Of a stretch of 35,664 nucleotides of DNA, positions 21,448 through 31,227 are shown one piece after another. Position numbers and translations under genes: made by a program. The number at the start of each line of letters is the position of its first letter. The stretch's first letter is position 1. The notes beneath the pieces were generated by a model. It did not search any database. It worked only from the letters and a program-made list of their open reading frames with translations, and had not been told where the DNA came from. This stretch comes from a virus: positions 1 through 35,664 of IMG/VR virus record IMGVR_UViG_3300044613_001728; one strand, 5' to 3'.

Positions 21448-22278
21448 ATGGCAACACCAACCACAAAACAAGAATTTATTGATTACTGCCTTCGAACTTT
21501 GGGTGCACCTGTTCTCCAGATTAACGTAGATCCTCAGCAAGTAGAGGATAGACTGGAAGAAGCTCTGGAGTATATGCACGAGAGGCATTTTGATTTTAAT
21601 CAACGTGCTTTGTTCGCCTATCAATTAACATCTCAAGATATTGCCAATCGGTATATTAATACTACGGCATTGGGAAATGCTATTGGAGCACAACAAAGAA
21701 CACTGTCTGATGGAAGCACAGAAATGTGGCCAAAGGCAACAGATATACGTACTATAAGTAAAGTATTTGCTCCGAATGCCTCTGTTGGTGATTATATGTT
21801 TGATTTAAGATATCAACTTACTTTATTTGATTTCTTTGGTTTGTATTATAATCAATCAGGTACTCCCATGGGACCAATCGCATCATATATGGAATCCATG
21901 AGCTATGTAAAATTGGTTAATGATGTATTTAATTATCCAATGTCATTTACATATACAAGAACGACCGACAGACTATTTTTAGATACTGATTTTACCAAAC
22001 TTCAGGCAGAAGGCTATATGATGATTGAGGCTTATGTTGAAGTCGATACAGATCTATATTCAAAAGTTTGGAAAGATAGAATTTTTCAAAATTACTTTAC
22101 AGCAATGTTGAAAAAACAATGGGGTCAAAATTTGATCAAGTTTGCTGGTGTTCCTCTTCCCGGTGGAGCACAACTGAATGCAGCTGCTATTCTTAGTGAA
22201 GCTATTAGAGAACTAAAAGAACTAGAACTCATGTTAACTAAGACACAAGAACTACCCGTCGAACCCCAGATAGGCTAA
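21448..22278 (+). CDS. 13: Neck protein (gp13)
   Basis: 276 aa (T4: 309). The N-terminus (TTKQEFIDYCLRTLGAPVLQINVDPQQVEDRLEEALEYM region) is diagnostic of T4-type gp13, which with gp14 closes the portal vertex and joins head and tail. The gene order 13-14-15-16-17 is as in T4. The stop is 1 base from the next start. Confidence 0.92.
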   Translation: MATPTTKQEFIDYCLRTLGAPVLQINVDPQQVEDRLEEALEYMHERHFDFNQRALFAYQLTSQDIANRYINTTALGNAIGAQQRTLSDGSTEMWPKATDIRTISKVFAPNASVGDYMFDLRYQLTLFDFFGLYYNQSGTPMGPIASYMESMSYVKLVNDVFNYPMSFTYTRTTDRLFLDTDFTKLQAEGYMMIEAYVEVDTDLYSKVWKDRIFQNYFTAMLKKQWGQNLIKFAGVPLPGGAQLNAAAILSEAIRELKELELMLTKTQELPVEPQIG

Positions 22279-22279
22279 A

Positions 22280-22921
22280 ATGGCAATTAATCCGTACTTT
22301 TATAATAACACGAATGAACAAAATCTTGTCGAAGATATCACCGTTGAAATTATAAAAGCAACTGGGCAAGATTGTTTATATGTTCCCAGAGAATATCTAA
22401 GCATAGATAAAGTTTTTGGTGAAGATCCAGGTTCATCATTTACCACCACATACACAATTGAAATGTATCTTCAATCTTTTAAAGGATTTGATGGCACGGA
22501 TATCATAACTCAATTTGGTATTGAGATTAAAGACAAAGTTTCACTGGTTTTTGCAAGACGCCGTTTTAAAGAAGAAGTTACAAATAAAAACACTGCAATA
22601 ACAAGACCCCGTGAAGGAGATTTAATATATTTTCCCACATCAAAATCTTTGTTTGAAATAAACTTTGTTGAGCATGAAAATCCATTTTATCCATTGGGCA
22701 AACTATATTCATACATGATAACTGCAGAACTCTTCACTTACAGTTATGAAAAAATTGATACGGATATTCCTGCATTGGATTCTGTATCGTCTGGAACAAA
22801 GGATACATCTGGAAGTACAATAATACCACTTAATAATATAATTGGTACCACAGCAGGTATCAATGATGTAATTGATGACGAAGCCGAGCTATTTAACGTT
22901 GATAAAAACGAACCTTGCTAA
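22280..22921 (+). CDS. 14: Neck protein (gp14)
   Basis: 213 aa (T4: 256). The N-terminal INPYFYNNTNEQNLVEDITVEIIKATGQDCLYVPRE region and the FARRRFKEEV and PREGDLIYFP segments match T4-type gp14. It binds gp13 at the portal vertex. The C-terminal 40 residues are acidic and low in complexity. Confidence 0.9.
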   Translation: MAINPYFYNNTNEQNLVEDITVEIIKATGQDCLYVPREYLSIDKVFGEDPGSSFTTTYTIEMYLQSFKGFDGTDIITQFGIEIKDKVSLVFARRRFKEEVTNKNTAITRPREGDLIYFPTSKSLFEINFVEHENPFYPLGKLYSYMITAELFTYSYEKIDTDIPALDSVSSGTKDTSGSTIIPLNNIIGTTAGINDVIDDEAELFNVDKNEPC

Positions 22922-22932
22922 TAGGATAACAA

Positions 22933-23613
22933 ATGTTTACTTATTTCTATAATCAAAATTTAAGAAAAATTGTAATAGGATTTGGTTCTCTTTTTAGCAA
23001 TATCGATGTTCAGCACACCAATCCAGATAATGCATATGATCCATTTACGATACGGGTACCAATTACATATGCACCTCAAGAAAAATTTATAAGAAGATTA
23101 TTGGAAACATCATCTATTAACGATGGTACTCGCATTGAAAACCAACTTCCTAGAATGAGTTATATGATGACTTCTATTGTTCCAGATCCATCTAGAAGAA
23201 CAAATAAGTCTACTCCATTGAAAACAATGTCAAATTATCCTGCCAATTGCACTGGAAATGCAGGACTTATTTCTCAACAAGTACCAGTAAATATTTCATT
23301 TTCTTTGTTTATATACACTAGGCATTTAAATGATACTTTGCAGATTGTAGAACAAATAATGCCTTATTTTAATCCAGATCACATAATTTCTTTGGATATG
23401 AACAGTGCACAATCTGATGTTCATGTTCCAATAACAATGGTAAGCAATAGTATAAGTGAAAGATATGATGGTGATTTTGGAAACCGTAGAATGAATATTT
23501 CTAGTTTTAATTTTATTGCTAAATCTTATATTTTCGGTAAGGTCAATACATTTACAACAATTGCAGATGCAAATCTACGTGGTCTTACTTTCGATGATTC
23601 TTATTATAGTTGA
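22933..23613 (+). CDS. 15: Tail completion / sheath stabiliser protein (gp15)
   Basis: 226 aa (T4: 272). The opening MFTYFYNQNLRKIVIGFGSLFSNI and the following IRVPITYAPQEKFIRRL are characteristic of gp15, which caps the tail at the head-proximal end and meets gp14 on joining. An AGGATAA ribosome site lies upstream. Confidence 0.9.
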   Translation: MFTYFYNQNLRKIVIGFGSLFSNIDVQHTNPDNAYDPFTIRVPITYAPQEKFIRRLLETSSINDGTRIENQLPRMSYMMTSIVPDPSRRTNKSTPLKTMSNYPANCTGNAGLISQQVPVNISFSLFIYTRHLNDTLQIVEQIMPYFNPDHIISLDMNSAQSDVHVPITMVSNSISERYDGDFGNRRMNISSFNFIAKSYIFGKVNTFTTIADANLRGLTFDDSYYS

Positions 23614-23622
23614 TTGCTCTTT

Positions 23623-24072
23623 ATGAATATAAACAAAAATTTATCTAATTTTTTTAATGTACCAACAAATTTAGAAAAACAAACATCAGCCAAAGATATG
23701 GCTGGCGGTACATTTAACACAAATAACTTTCAAAAAGATTACGAAACTGTTCAATCTAATTTTAAAGAACTTATAAATTCTGGAAATGTCGCACTGGAAA
23801 GTGCTTTAAAAGTTGCTATTGAATCTGACGCACCCAGAGCATTTGAAGTTGTTGCTATTCTTCTTAAGACCATGGCCGATTTGAACAACAACGTACTTGA
23901 TGTTCATAAAAAAGCCAAAGACACTACATCACAAAAAATTGAAGTAAAACAAACAAACAATTCAGTGTTTGTTGGTTCTACTACCGATCTTCAGAATCTG
24001 TTAAATAAAGAGAGAAGTACAGAAAAAGTTATAGATGCTGAAGTGTTAAATTCAAATGAGCCTAAACAATAA
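23623..24072 (+). CDS. 16: Small terminase subunit (gp16)
   Basis: 149 aa from the ATG at 23623 (T4: 164); an upstream in-frame TTG at 23614 is less likely. The central helical part (DYETVQSNFKELINSG, SALKVAIESDAPRAFEVVAILLKTMADLNN) matches T4-type gp16, which recognises DNA and regulates gp17. It overlaps the gp17 start by 17 bases. Confidence 0.88.
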   Translation: MNINKNLSNFFNVPTNLEKQTSAKDMAGGTFNTNNFQKDYETVQSNFKELINSGNVALESALKVAIESDAPRAFEVVAILLKTMADLNNNVLDVHKKAKDTTSQKIEVKQTNNSVFVGSTTDLQNLLNKERSTEKVIDAEVLNSNEPKQ

Positions 24073-25711
24073 AAATCAAGGGTATAGAAACAACCCAAAG
24101 TTAAAACCTCCTGGTATCGATATACCTTATACCAAAGAGCAGCTAGAAGAATATATCAAGTGTGCCAAAGATCCGGTTTATTTTTGTAGTAAATATGTAA
24201 AAGTAAAAACTCTTGATAAAGGTGTAATGCCTTTTGAGTTATACGATTATCAACAAAAATTTGTAAAAGCAATTCATGATAATCGTTTTACCATTTCAAA
24301 ATGGCCTCGCCAGTCTGGCAAATCTACTTCGGTAATTGGTTACATTACACATTATGTGACTTTTAATCAATCTGTAAGTTGTGCAATTCTTGCAAACAAA
24401 TTAAAGACTGCAAAAGACGAATTATTTGCCAAACTGCAATTGGCATATGAAAATCTACCACATTTTTTACAACAAGGTGTAGTAGAATGGAATAAGACGA
24501 GTTTTAAATTAGAAAATGGGTCTAGAGTCGTATGTGACGCAACATCGTCTTCTGCGATCCGTGGTGGCTCTTATAACCTACTTCTGTTGGACGAATATGC
24601 GTTCTTGCCGTCTCATATTGCTGAAGAATTCTATTCATCTACGTATCCTACCATTTCAGCAGGTTTAACAACTAAACTTATTATTGTTTCTACACCAAAT
24701 GGGATGAATCATTTTCATAAACTTTGGGTAGACGCAAATCGTCCAGAAGGACATAAATTAAAAAATAAGTTTGTTCCCATTGATGTAAGTTGGAGACAAG
24801 TTCCAATTACTCCCGGTGGTCCGCGAAGAGATGATGCATGGGCAGCAGAACAAATTGCTAACACAAGTGAAGAACAATTTCAACAAGAATATGGCTGCAG
24901 CTTTCTTGGATCTGCCAATACTCTTATATCTTCAACAAAATTAAATGTATTGGCTCCAGAAGAATTTATTTCAGAAAATGCTGAAGGACTTAGAATTTTC
25001 GAAGAACCCATAAAAGATAAAATATATTTTTTGCAAGCTGACGTTTCACGTGGACAGGGATCAGATTATTCGGCATTTACTATCATAGAAGGATCTGAGA
25101 CTCCATATAAGGTGGTTGCCACTTTTAGAAATAATACTATAAGCCCGTTTAATTTTCCTCAAATTATAAAAATAGCAGGCGAAAAGTACAATAACGCCTT
25201 TGTGCTTATTGAAACTAATGATCTGGGTGGACAAGTTTCCCATATCCTTTATAATGATCTTGGGTATGAAAATTTATTAATGACAAAAATATTGGGAAGA
25301 AAAGGACAAGTTTTGTCTCAAGGATTTGGTGGAACTGGTAGGAATGAAATGGGATTAAGAACAACAGCTCAAACAAAAAAATTGGGATGTGCTATCTTAA
25401 AAAGATTGGTAGAAGAAGACAAAATATTGTTAAATGATGATCGGATAGTGCAAGAGTTGATGTCGTTTGTATCAAGATCTAACACTTACAAGGCCGAAGA
25501 AGGTCAACATGACGATTTAGTCATGACATTAGTTTTCTTTTCTTGGTTAACCAGACAGGAATACTATGCAGATTTAATAGAAAGTGCTAAATTTGCATAT
25601 ACTCAAACAGACACTACAGAAGAAGATAATGTTCTTTTTTCAATGAATACTCAACAAAATCCTGATGATGAAGAGTTTTCAGATGGTCATGTGGTCTGGT
25701 ACCCTGCTTAA
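24056..25711 (+). CDS. 17: Large terminase subunit (gp17)
   Basis: 551 aa (T4: 610). Walker A is WPRQSGKST at residues 83-91 and Walker B is LLLLDEYAFL, with the acidic pair D179-E180. A coupling-motif-like VSTPNG follows at 211-216. The C-terminal RNase-H-like nuclease shows D329 (LQADVSRGQGSDY), E386 (VLIETNDLG) and D486-D487 (QHDDLVM). All catalytic residues expected for a headful-packaging motor are present. It lacks the N-terminal extension of T4 gp17. Confidence 0.95.
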   Translation: MSLNNKNQGYRNNPKLKPPGIDIPYTKEQLEEYIKCAKDPVYFCSKYVKVKTLDKGVMPFELYDYQQKFVKAIHDNRFTISKWPRQSGKSTSVIGYITHYVTFNQSVSCAILANKLKTAKDELFAKLQLAYENLPHFLQQGVVEWNKTSFKLENGSRVVCDATSSSAIRGGSYNLLLLDEYAFLPSHIAEEFYSSTYPTISAGLTTKLIIVSTPNGMNHFHKLWVDANRPEGHKLKNKFVPIDVSWRQVPITPGGPRRDDAWAAEQIANTSEEQFQQEYGCSFLGSANTLISSTKLNVLAPEEFISENAEGLRIFEEPIKDKIYFLQADVSRGQGSDYSAFTIIEGSETPYKVVATFRNNTISPFNFPQIIKIAGEKYNNAFVLIETNDLGGQVSHILYNDLGYENLLMTKILGRKGQVLSQGFGGTGRNEMGLRTTAQTKKLGCAILKRLVEEDKILLNDDRIVQELMSFVSRSNTYKAEEGQHDDLVMTLVFFSWLTRQEYYADLIESAKFAYTQTDTTEEDNVLFSMNTQQNPDDEEFSDGHVVWYPA

Positions 25712-25717
25712 AAAAAT

Positions 25718-25725
25718 TATAAATA
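25718..25725 (+). promoter_or_regulatory. Late promoter TATAAATA before the tail sheath gene
   Basis: Exact TATAAATA 23 bases before the ATG at 25749. The leader includes an AAGG ribosome site. Confidence 0.65.
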
Positions 25726-25748
25726 TTTGGAAGAGATAAGGTAGCAAC

Positions 25749-27056
25749 ATGCCAAATACGAATCCAAATTTAGGATCATTTTTAAACTCAAGCCAATTTA
25801 ATGCACTCACTCCCACAGCTAATCCAATTAATGGAGCTATTATAGCTGGTAGCACGTTTGTTCTTCCAGCTTTCTCCAGTGCAGCACCAGGTGGGATTGG
25901 TTCTGCAGAAAGAGATCCAGGTGGATTGTTTGGCTGGCTTATATATGCAAGAAATTATAAAACTACACCAGCATTAGGAAGTACGGGAGACAGATATCTG
26001 GTATATACAGATCCAGCAACATTTATTGGTGATCTTAATAAATTGTCTGGAGTAACCAATGCTATCGTATCTTTTACCGGAAGCGGCGGAACATGGGGTC
26101 TGTTTCAACAAACATCGGCAACTGATATTGCTACACGTGGACCACAAGGAAATGATTTCTTGCATTGCTTACACTATCTTGCATATGGTTCAAAACTTAT
26201 TATTGCGGGAACAACAGCTGGATTAGATCAGTATGAGATTGCTACAAATACAAATATTGAAGTATTGATTGGAAATACAGCCAATGCAGCATTAGGAAAA
26301 TGGTTAGAAAATAAACCGGGAGTTATAGGAGTGTTTCCTTCTGCGGGCGATGGTAATGGAACCACCGCAGCAGACTGGACAACTTATCTTGGTTCGGAAA
26401 ATGTACTATTTGTTACCGGAGCAACTGTAGCTGATAGAATTTTCAATGTATACGGTATCAATGGTACTACCTACACAACAACAACATTGCAAAACGGAAG
26501 TCAACTGACTTATCAAATTCCTGCTGTAGCAGACGTTGCTGGTGCGTTCAATACTTCCAAAAATCTCAATGAATTATTCTTAACTGTTGCTGGTATAGAT
26601 AGATCTACAGTTTTAAACAGAGCAATTATAAACTCGGTTGAATGGTCTTCTATATTAAAAACTACTTTAAGATCAAATAGAGTTAATTTTTATGTAAATA
26701 ATGATCCTAAATTTTTAGGTAGCGATTTGGTAGGTGCAACTGGATCTTCTAGTCCCGTTATAGTAGATGAACGAGTTGGGCCTGCATTCTTGAGAAGAAT
26801 TCTAACACAAAAAGTTAATCAAGTTGGTACAAAATATCTGTTTGAAATAAATACTCAAACAACAAGAAACTCTTTGATTGCTGATGTTAATAATATTCTA
26901 GATCAATATGCATATGCCATGGTCCGCAATGAAGCTCAGGTAATATGTGATTCATCAAATAATACAGATTATGGTACTCAACTTACAGTAGATTTGATAA
27001 TTAAACCAATTCTTGGAACAGATGCGTTTGTGATCAACATCACTTTCACAAGCTAA
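25749..27056 (+). CDS. 18: Contractile tail sheath protein (gp18)
   Basis: 435 aa, against 659 in T4, so the outer protruding domains are probably reduced. Family features are visible in the C-terminal half: the RILTQKVNQ, YLFEINTQTTRNSLIADVNNILDQYAYA and VDLIIKPILGTDAFVINITF segments, typical of the conserved sheath C-domain that meshes neighbouring subunits. Own late promoter, followed 5 bases later by the first tube gene. A compact sheath agrees with the other shortened tail parts here. Confidence 0.9.
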   Translation: MPNTNPNLGSFLNSSQFNALTPTANPINGAIIAGSTFVLPAFSSAAPGGIGSAERDPGGLFGWLIYARNYKTTPALGSTGDRYLVYTDPATFIGDLNKLSGVTNAIVSFTGSGGTWGLFQQTSATDIATRGPQGNDFLHCLHYLAYGSKLIIAGTTAGLDQYEIATNTNIEVLIGNTANAALGKWLENKPGVIGVFPSAGDGNGTTAADWTTYLGSENVLFVTGATVADRIFNVYGINGTTYTTTTLQNGSQLTYQIPAVADVAGAFNTSKNLNELFLTVAGIDRSTVLNRAIINSVEWSSILKTTLRSNRVNFYVNNDPKFLGSDLVGATGSSSPVIVDERVGPAFLRRILTQKVNQVGTKYLFEINTQTTRNSLIADVNNILDQYAYAMVRNEAQVICDSSNNTDYGTQLTVDLIIKPILGTDAFVINITFTS

Positions 27057-27061
27057 TATAA

Positions 27062-27604
27062 ATGGCAAATAATACTATAAATGATTTTAAAGATGGGTTT
27101 AATGGTGGAACCAGAGCAAATAGGTTTCAAGTTTATGGTTTTTGGCCAGCAGGAGTCCTAAATCCAACAAATACTGAGATGAAAATAAAAATATTTGCAT
27201 CATCTCTTCCAAGCTCTACCCTTGGAACAATTTCTGTTCCTTATAGAGGTAGATCATATTATCTTCCCGGAGATAGACAATATTCTGTATGGTCTGTTGA
27301 TATATTTGATGATAGCGGTGACAGGACAATATGGAAAGCTTTCAATAAATGGAAAGAATTGATGGATGGTCATGAAACACATAGAGTAAGCAACAACGAT
27401 TATGCATATCGAGATCTTCAAAAAACTTGGACGATTGACCAATTAAATTTAAATGGCGATACCATTAGAACTCTTCAATTGCAGAAGTGTTGGCCAAGTG
27501 AAATAGGATCACTTACTTTAGACATGGGATCTACCGAACCATCTATATTTCGTGTAACAATGACTTTTGATTATCTTAAATTTATAACAGGACTCAATCA
27601 ATAA
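27062..27604 (+). CDS. 19: Tail tube protein (gp19), first copy
   Basis: 180 aa (T4: 163). The opening INDFKDGFNGGTRANRFQVYGFWP, the central VPYRGRSYYLPGDRQYSVWSVDIFDD and the C-terminal CWPSEIGSLTLDMGS match the gp19 tail tube fold. The stop overlaps the start of the second copy (TAATG). Most likely the main tube subunit or one of two tube isoforms. Confidence 0.9.
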   Translation: MANNTINDFKDGFNGGTRANRFQVYGFWPAGVLNPTNTEMKIKIFASSLPSSTLGTISVPYRGRSYYLPGDRQYSVWSVDIFDDSGDRTIWKAFNKWKELMDGHETHRVSNNDYAYRDLQKTWTIDQLNLNGDTIRTLQLQKCWPSEIGSLTLDMGSTEPSIFRVTMTFDYLKFITGLNQ

Positions 27605-28134
27605 TGTTAAACGAATTTAAATCAAATTTTCAAGGTGGAGCAAGACTTAATAGATTTTATGTGACAGGAAATATTCCATTTTCCAATACAAGCATTACTA
27701 GATTTCATGTCAGAGCATCTTTGATTCCACAACTTCAAACACAAACACTTTCTTATGATTATCGTGGAAGAAAGGCATTCTATCCCGGTGAGAAAGTTTA
27801 TGCAAACTGGGCCATTTCAATATTAGACGATACTGGAAGTGGAAATATGTGGGCTGCATTTCAAACATGGCAAAATGCATTGAATGATCATGATGTGAAT
27901 ACAGTTAATACAAATGTATTAAATCACAGACCAGAAAACTTTAAAGCAACATGGAATATAAATCATTTGAATTTAAATGGTGATGAAAACCAACCTTTGA
28001 AGAAAATGACAATGTTTGGATGCTGGCCAAAAGTCATCAATCCTATTAATTTTAATATGAATAGACCAAATACATTAAACGTATTTGACGTAGTTATGAT
28101 TTACGACTACATAAACATACAGAACGTGACATAA
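27604..28134 (+). CDS. 19: Tail tube protein (gp19), second copy
   Basis: 176 aa. It is clearly a paralogue of the preceding gene: the same FQGGARLNRFYVTGN opening, YDYRGRKAFYPGEKVYANWAISILDD and CWPKVINPINFNM segments. Coupled translationally by a 1-base overlap. T4 has one gp19 at this position, so the duplication suggests a specialised ring or a mixed tube. Which copy is abundant cannot be read. Confidence 0.88.
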   Translation: MLNEFKSNFQGGARLNRFYVTGNIPFSNTSITRFHVRASLIPQLQTQTLSYDYRGRKAFYPGEKVYANWAISILDDTGSGNMWAAFQTWQNALNDHDVNTVNTNVLNHRPENFKATWNINHLNLNGDENQPLKKMTMFGCWPKVINPINFNMNRPNTLNVFDVVMIYDYINIQNVT

Positions 28135-28144
28135 AGAGGAATAC

Positions 28145-29707
28145 ATGGAAATTGATATTTTTGGATTTCAGTTCAATAAAAAGAACACACCTAAAGAAGA
28201 AAAAGAATCAAAAGCTCTTCAAGCTTTTGCAGCCCCGGAGATGTTCGATGGTACTGTAACTGTAGAAGCGGGGGGCTTTTATGGAACAGCACTTGATTAC
28301 GGTGCAAATCTACGTGATGAAAATAATGCAATAATTCAATACAGAAACATGTCAGTTTATCCAGAAATTGACAATGCTGTAGATGAAATTGTAAATGCTT
28401 CAATTGTATTTGGAACAGAAAGAAAACCTGTAAGGATTGATCTTACAAATGTTCAGATTCCAGAACAAATCAAAGCAAAGATTTATAAAGAATTTGATAG
28501 AATTATTCATTTATTGGATTTTAATGGTAAAGCATATGAAATTTTTAGAAGATGGTATATTGATTCTAGAATTTATTACAATATTGTAATTGATAGAGAT
28601 ATGCCCACCGATGGAATAAAAGAAATTATTCCAATGGATCCTTTAAAAATTAAAAAGATTAGAAAAATTAAAAAGGAAATGGAAAAAGTTGAAAACCAAA
28701 CTGTTTCCGTGATTAAAGATATTGAAGAATATTATCTTTATATTAATAATGATAAAGATAGTTTTATGGTAACGGGTCCAAGCGGCTTGCATCTGTCCGT
28801 AGATAGCGTTGTTTACTGCCCATCTGGAATTGTGGATCTGAACACCAAAAGAGTCTTGGGATACCTCCATAAGGCTATTAGACCATTAAATATGCTTCGC
28901 CAACTAGAAGATTCTCTTCTAGTTTACCGTGTAGCACGTGCACCTGAGCGCCGAGTGTTTTATGTCGATGTAGGTCAATTGCCAAAGCAAAAGGCCGAGC
29001 AATACATGCGTGATATGATGAGCCGTTTTAGAAACAGACTCATTTACAATCAAGCAACAGGCGAAGTAAGAGACGAAAGAAACCATCTTTCAGTTCTTGA
29101 AGATTATTGGTTGCCCCGTAGAGAAGGTTCACGTGGAACAGAAATCACCACATTGCCCGGTGGTAACGCGATGTCTCAGATTGAAGACGTAGATTACTTC
29201 AAGAAGAAACTATATGCTTCTCTCAACGTTCCTCTTAGCCGTTTGATGGCCGATCAAACAGGATTCAATATGGGTCGTTCTGTTGAAATCACACGAGAAG
29301 AAGTAAAGTTTTACAAATTTATTGAAAGAATTCGCCATCAGTTTTCTAATTTCTTTTTGGATTTCTTAAGAGTTCAATTGATTCTCAAGGGAGTAATGAC
29401 TGAAGAAGATTGGTATGAACTCAAGAACGACATTAAATTTGTATTCAATACTGACAACTATTTCTGGGATCTAAAAGAAGCAGAAATTTTGGCAGAACGA
29501 ATGAAAATGTTGTCTTTTGTTGAACCATATGTTGGAAAGTATTTCTCAACAGATTATGTCCGTAGTAAAATTCTACGCCAAACTGAAGAAGAAATCAAAG
29601 GTATTGATGAACAGATGAAGATTGATAAACAAAGACTTCAGGCTGAACAAATGGCACTGATGGTACAACAACAGGCACAAGGTCAACCAGAAGAGCAGCA
29701 ACAATGA
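28145..29707 (+). CDS. 20: Portal protein (gp20)
   Basis: 520 aa (T4: 524). Family segments are visible: YPEIDNAVDEIVNASIV near residue 75, the PMDPLKIKKIRKI strand, the RAPERRVFYVDVGQLPKQKAEQYM block near 265, and LPGGNAMSQIEDVDYFKKKLY. It forms the dodecameric portal and starts prohead assembly. The C-terminus is Gln-rich. An AGAGGA ribosome site precedes the ATG. Confidence 0.95.
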   Translation: MEIDIFGFQFNKKNTPKEEKESKALQAFAAPEMFDGTVTVEAGGFYGTALDYGANLRDENNAIIQYRNMSVYPEIDNAVDEIVNASIVFGTERKPVRIDLTNVQIPEQIKAKIYKEFDRIIHLLDFNGKAYEIFRRWYIDSRIYYNIVIDRDMPTDGIKEIIPMDPLKIKKIRKIKKEMEKVENQTVSVIKDIEEYYLYINNDKDSFMVTGPSGLHLSVDSVVYCPSGIVDLNTKRVLGYLHKAIRPLNMLRQLEDSLLVYRVARAPERRVFYVDVGQLPKQKAEQYMRDMMSRFRNRLIYNQATGEVRDERNHLSVLEDYWLPRREGSRGTEITTLPGGNAMSQIEDVDYFKKKLYASLNVPLSRLMADQTGFNMGRSVEITREEVKFYKFIERIRHQFSNFFLDFLRVQLILKGVMTEEDWYELKNDIKFVFNTDNYFWDLKEAEILAERMKMLSFVEPYVGKYFSTDYVRSKILRQTEEEIKGIDEQMKIDKQRLQAEQMALMVQQQAQGQPEEQQQ

Positions 29708-30114
29708 ACAACATTTCACGCAAACTTTTAAAAAATGGAATACAGGCTCTCCTTGAGCAAAAAGAAACATACTTTAAGAAGAATGTTATCAAGAGTCTTT
29801 CTATTAAATTAAATGATGCAATTACAGATGTTTTGACTGAAACAAATAAAAATCTTCTCCACTCAAGCAAAAGTTTAAAAAATTCAAAAGAACTTCAAAC
29901 TTTCTTGACAATACTGGAAAAGAAAGAAAAAATTATATTAAAAGACAACAGTATTATAAATATTACTGAAAATGAAGCATACGCTTTAAAAGAATTGTTT
30001 GAACATTTAAATACCGAAAACAGACAAAAAATGATTGAAACTGTTTTTGACTCTTCAAACAACTACAACCAACACATAGAATTTTACAATAATGCCAAAG
30101 GAATGTTTAGATGA
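29704..30114 (+). CDS. Probable prohead core protein, 136 aa
   Basis: The start overlaps the portal stop (ATGA). All-helical, Lys/Asn/Leu-rich, with an N-terminal KNGIQALLEQKETYFKKNVIKSL pattern like small scaffold or internal core proteins. In T4 the genes between 20 and 21 are 67 and 68, both core components, so its position fits gp68. No sequence match to gp68 can be shown by eye. The next gene starts at an overlapping ATGA. Confidence 0.55.
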   Translation: MNNISRKLLKNGIQALLEQKETYFKKNVIKSLSIKLNDAITDVLTETNKNLLHSSKSLKNSKELQTFLTILEKKEKIILKDNSIINITENEAYALKELFEHLNTENRQKMIETVFDSSNNYNQHIEFYNNAKGMFR

Positions 30115-30569
30115 ACAATAAAAATGTCAAAGAATTAGTTAAAAATGTAATTGAAGAAAATGCAGTTGCATTCAAAACAACTTTAAACCGCACACTCTAT
30201 AGCAAAGTCGGTCAAAAACTTCAAGAAAAGTATGTACAACTTTCTCAAAATATTTTTGAAGTAGCGGGTGATCGTGATGCGGGCCCACCCACTACAATGG
30301 ATGGGTTAAATACCCCACAATTTGACCAAAATAATCCAATAACTCTTCCAAAAATGCGTAAAGCCGGCGAACGTGTCGAAAAACTTGCACTTCCTAAGAC
30401 TGATACACCAGGTGCTGAGCAACCTTGGAAGCTTAATCCTCCTCCACCAGTAGGTACAACATATTGGTATCTTGGTCGTCAATTTAGATATAATGGGGGT
30501 GGTTGGGATGTATATGAAAACGGTAAATGGAGACTATTCTGGTGGGGTGAACAAGAACGTAATTATTAA
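30111..30569 (+). CDS. Probable prohead core / internal protein, 152 aa
   Basis: The N-terminal 45 residues are helical (KELVKNVIEENAVAFKTTL, KLQEKYVQLSQNIFE) and resemble the previous gene's N-terminus. Both V-I-E-E and I-F-E give possible prohead-protease sites. The middle is Pro/Thr/Asp-rich and the C-terminus is a Trp/Tyr/Gly-rich WW-like repeat (YWYLGRQFRYNGGGWDVYE). Position between portal and protease supports a core role. Function unknown. Confidence 0.55.
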   Translation: MNNKNVKELVKNVIEENAVAFKTTLNRTLYSKVGQKLQEKYVQLSQNIFEVAGDRDAGPPTTMDGLNTPQFDQNNPITLPKMRKAGERVEKLALPKTDTPGAEQPWKLNPPPPVGTTYWYLGRQFRYNGGGWDVYENGKWRLFWWGEQERNY

Positions 30570-30581
30570 AAAGGATTATAA

Positions 30582-31226
30582 ATGAAACTTATCACAGAAC
30601 TAACAGAAGACATCAAGTACATCAAAGAGAATGTAGGCAATGGAGATAAAAATTACTTCATTGAAGGTGTTTTCATGCAATCTGATGTAAAGAACCGCAA
30701 TGGCAGAATCTATCCAAAGAATACTCTTGCCAAGGAAACTGGTCGATACATCAATGAATACGTCAATAAAGGTCGAGCTCTTGGTGAACTGAACCATCCA
30801 ACTGGCCCAACTGTTAATCTTGATAGAGTTTCCCACATTGTGAAGGAACTTTACGAAGACGGAAAGAACGTCTATGGTAAGGCCAAAGTTCTTGATACTC
30901 CAATGGGCAAGATTGTAAAGAACCTCATTGATGAGGGTGCCCAACTGGGCGTATCCACTCGTGGTATGGGTTCTTTAAAGTCCAAGAATGGCTACCAAGA
31001 AGTTCAAGAAGACTTCATGTTAGCCGCAATTGACATCGTTGCCGATCCTTCAGCCCCTAATGCTTTCGTAAACGGAATCATGGAAGGAAGAGAATGGATC
31101 ATGGAAAATGGAATGTGGTCAGAACATCAAATCCAAAATGCCAGAAGAATCATCAAGAATTCTTCTTCAAGAAACATTGACAAGAATGTAGTCAAAGTAT
31201 TTAAGGACTTCTTTAGAAATATTTAA
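30582..31226 (+). CDS. 21: Prohead maturation protease (gp21)
   Basis: 214 aa (T4: 212). A serine protease that sits in the prohead core and cleaves capsid, scaffold and internal proteins after [LI]-x-E. Catalytic elements: H72 in GELNHPTG, S125 in LGVSTRGMGSL, and the acidic residue in DIVADPSAPNAF (D151/D155). The N-terminal EGVFMQSDVKNRNGRIYP block is typical. An AAGGA ribosome site precedes the ATG. Confidence 0.93.
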   Translation: MKLITELTEDIKYIKENVGNGDKNYFIEGVFMQSDVKNRNGRIYPKNTLAKETGRYINEYVNKGRALGELNHPTGPTVNLDRVSHIVKELYEDGKNVYGKAKVLDTPMGKIVKNLIDEGAQLGVSTRGMGSLKSKNGYQEVQEDFMLAAIDIVADPSAPNAFVNGIMEGREWIMENGMWSEHQIQNARRIIKNSSSRNIDKNVVKVFKDFFRNI

Positions 31227-31227
31227 A

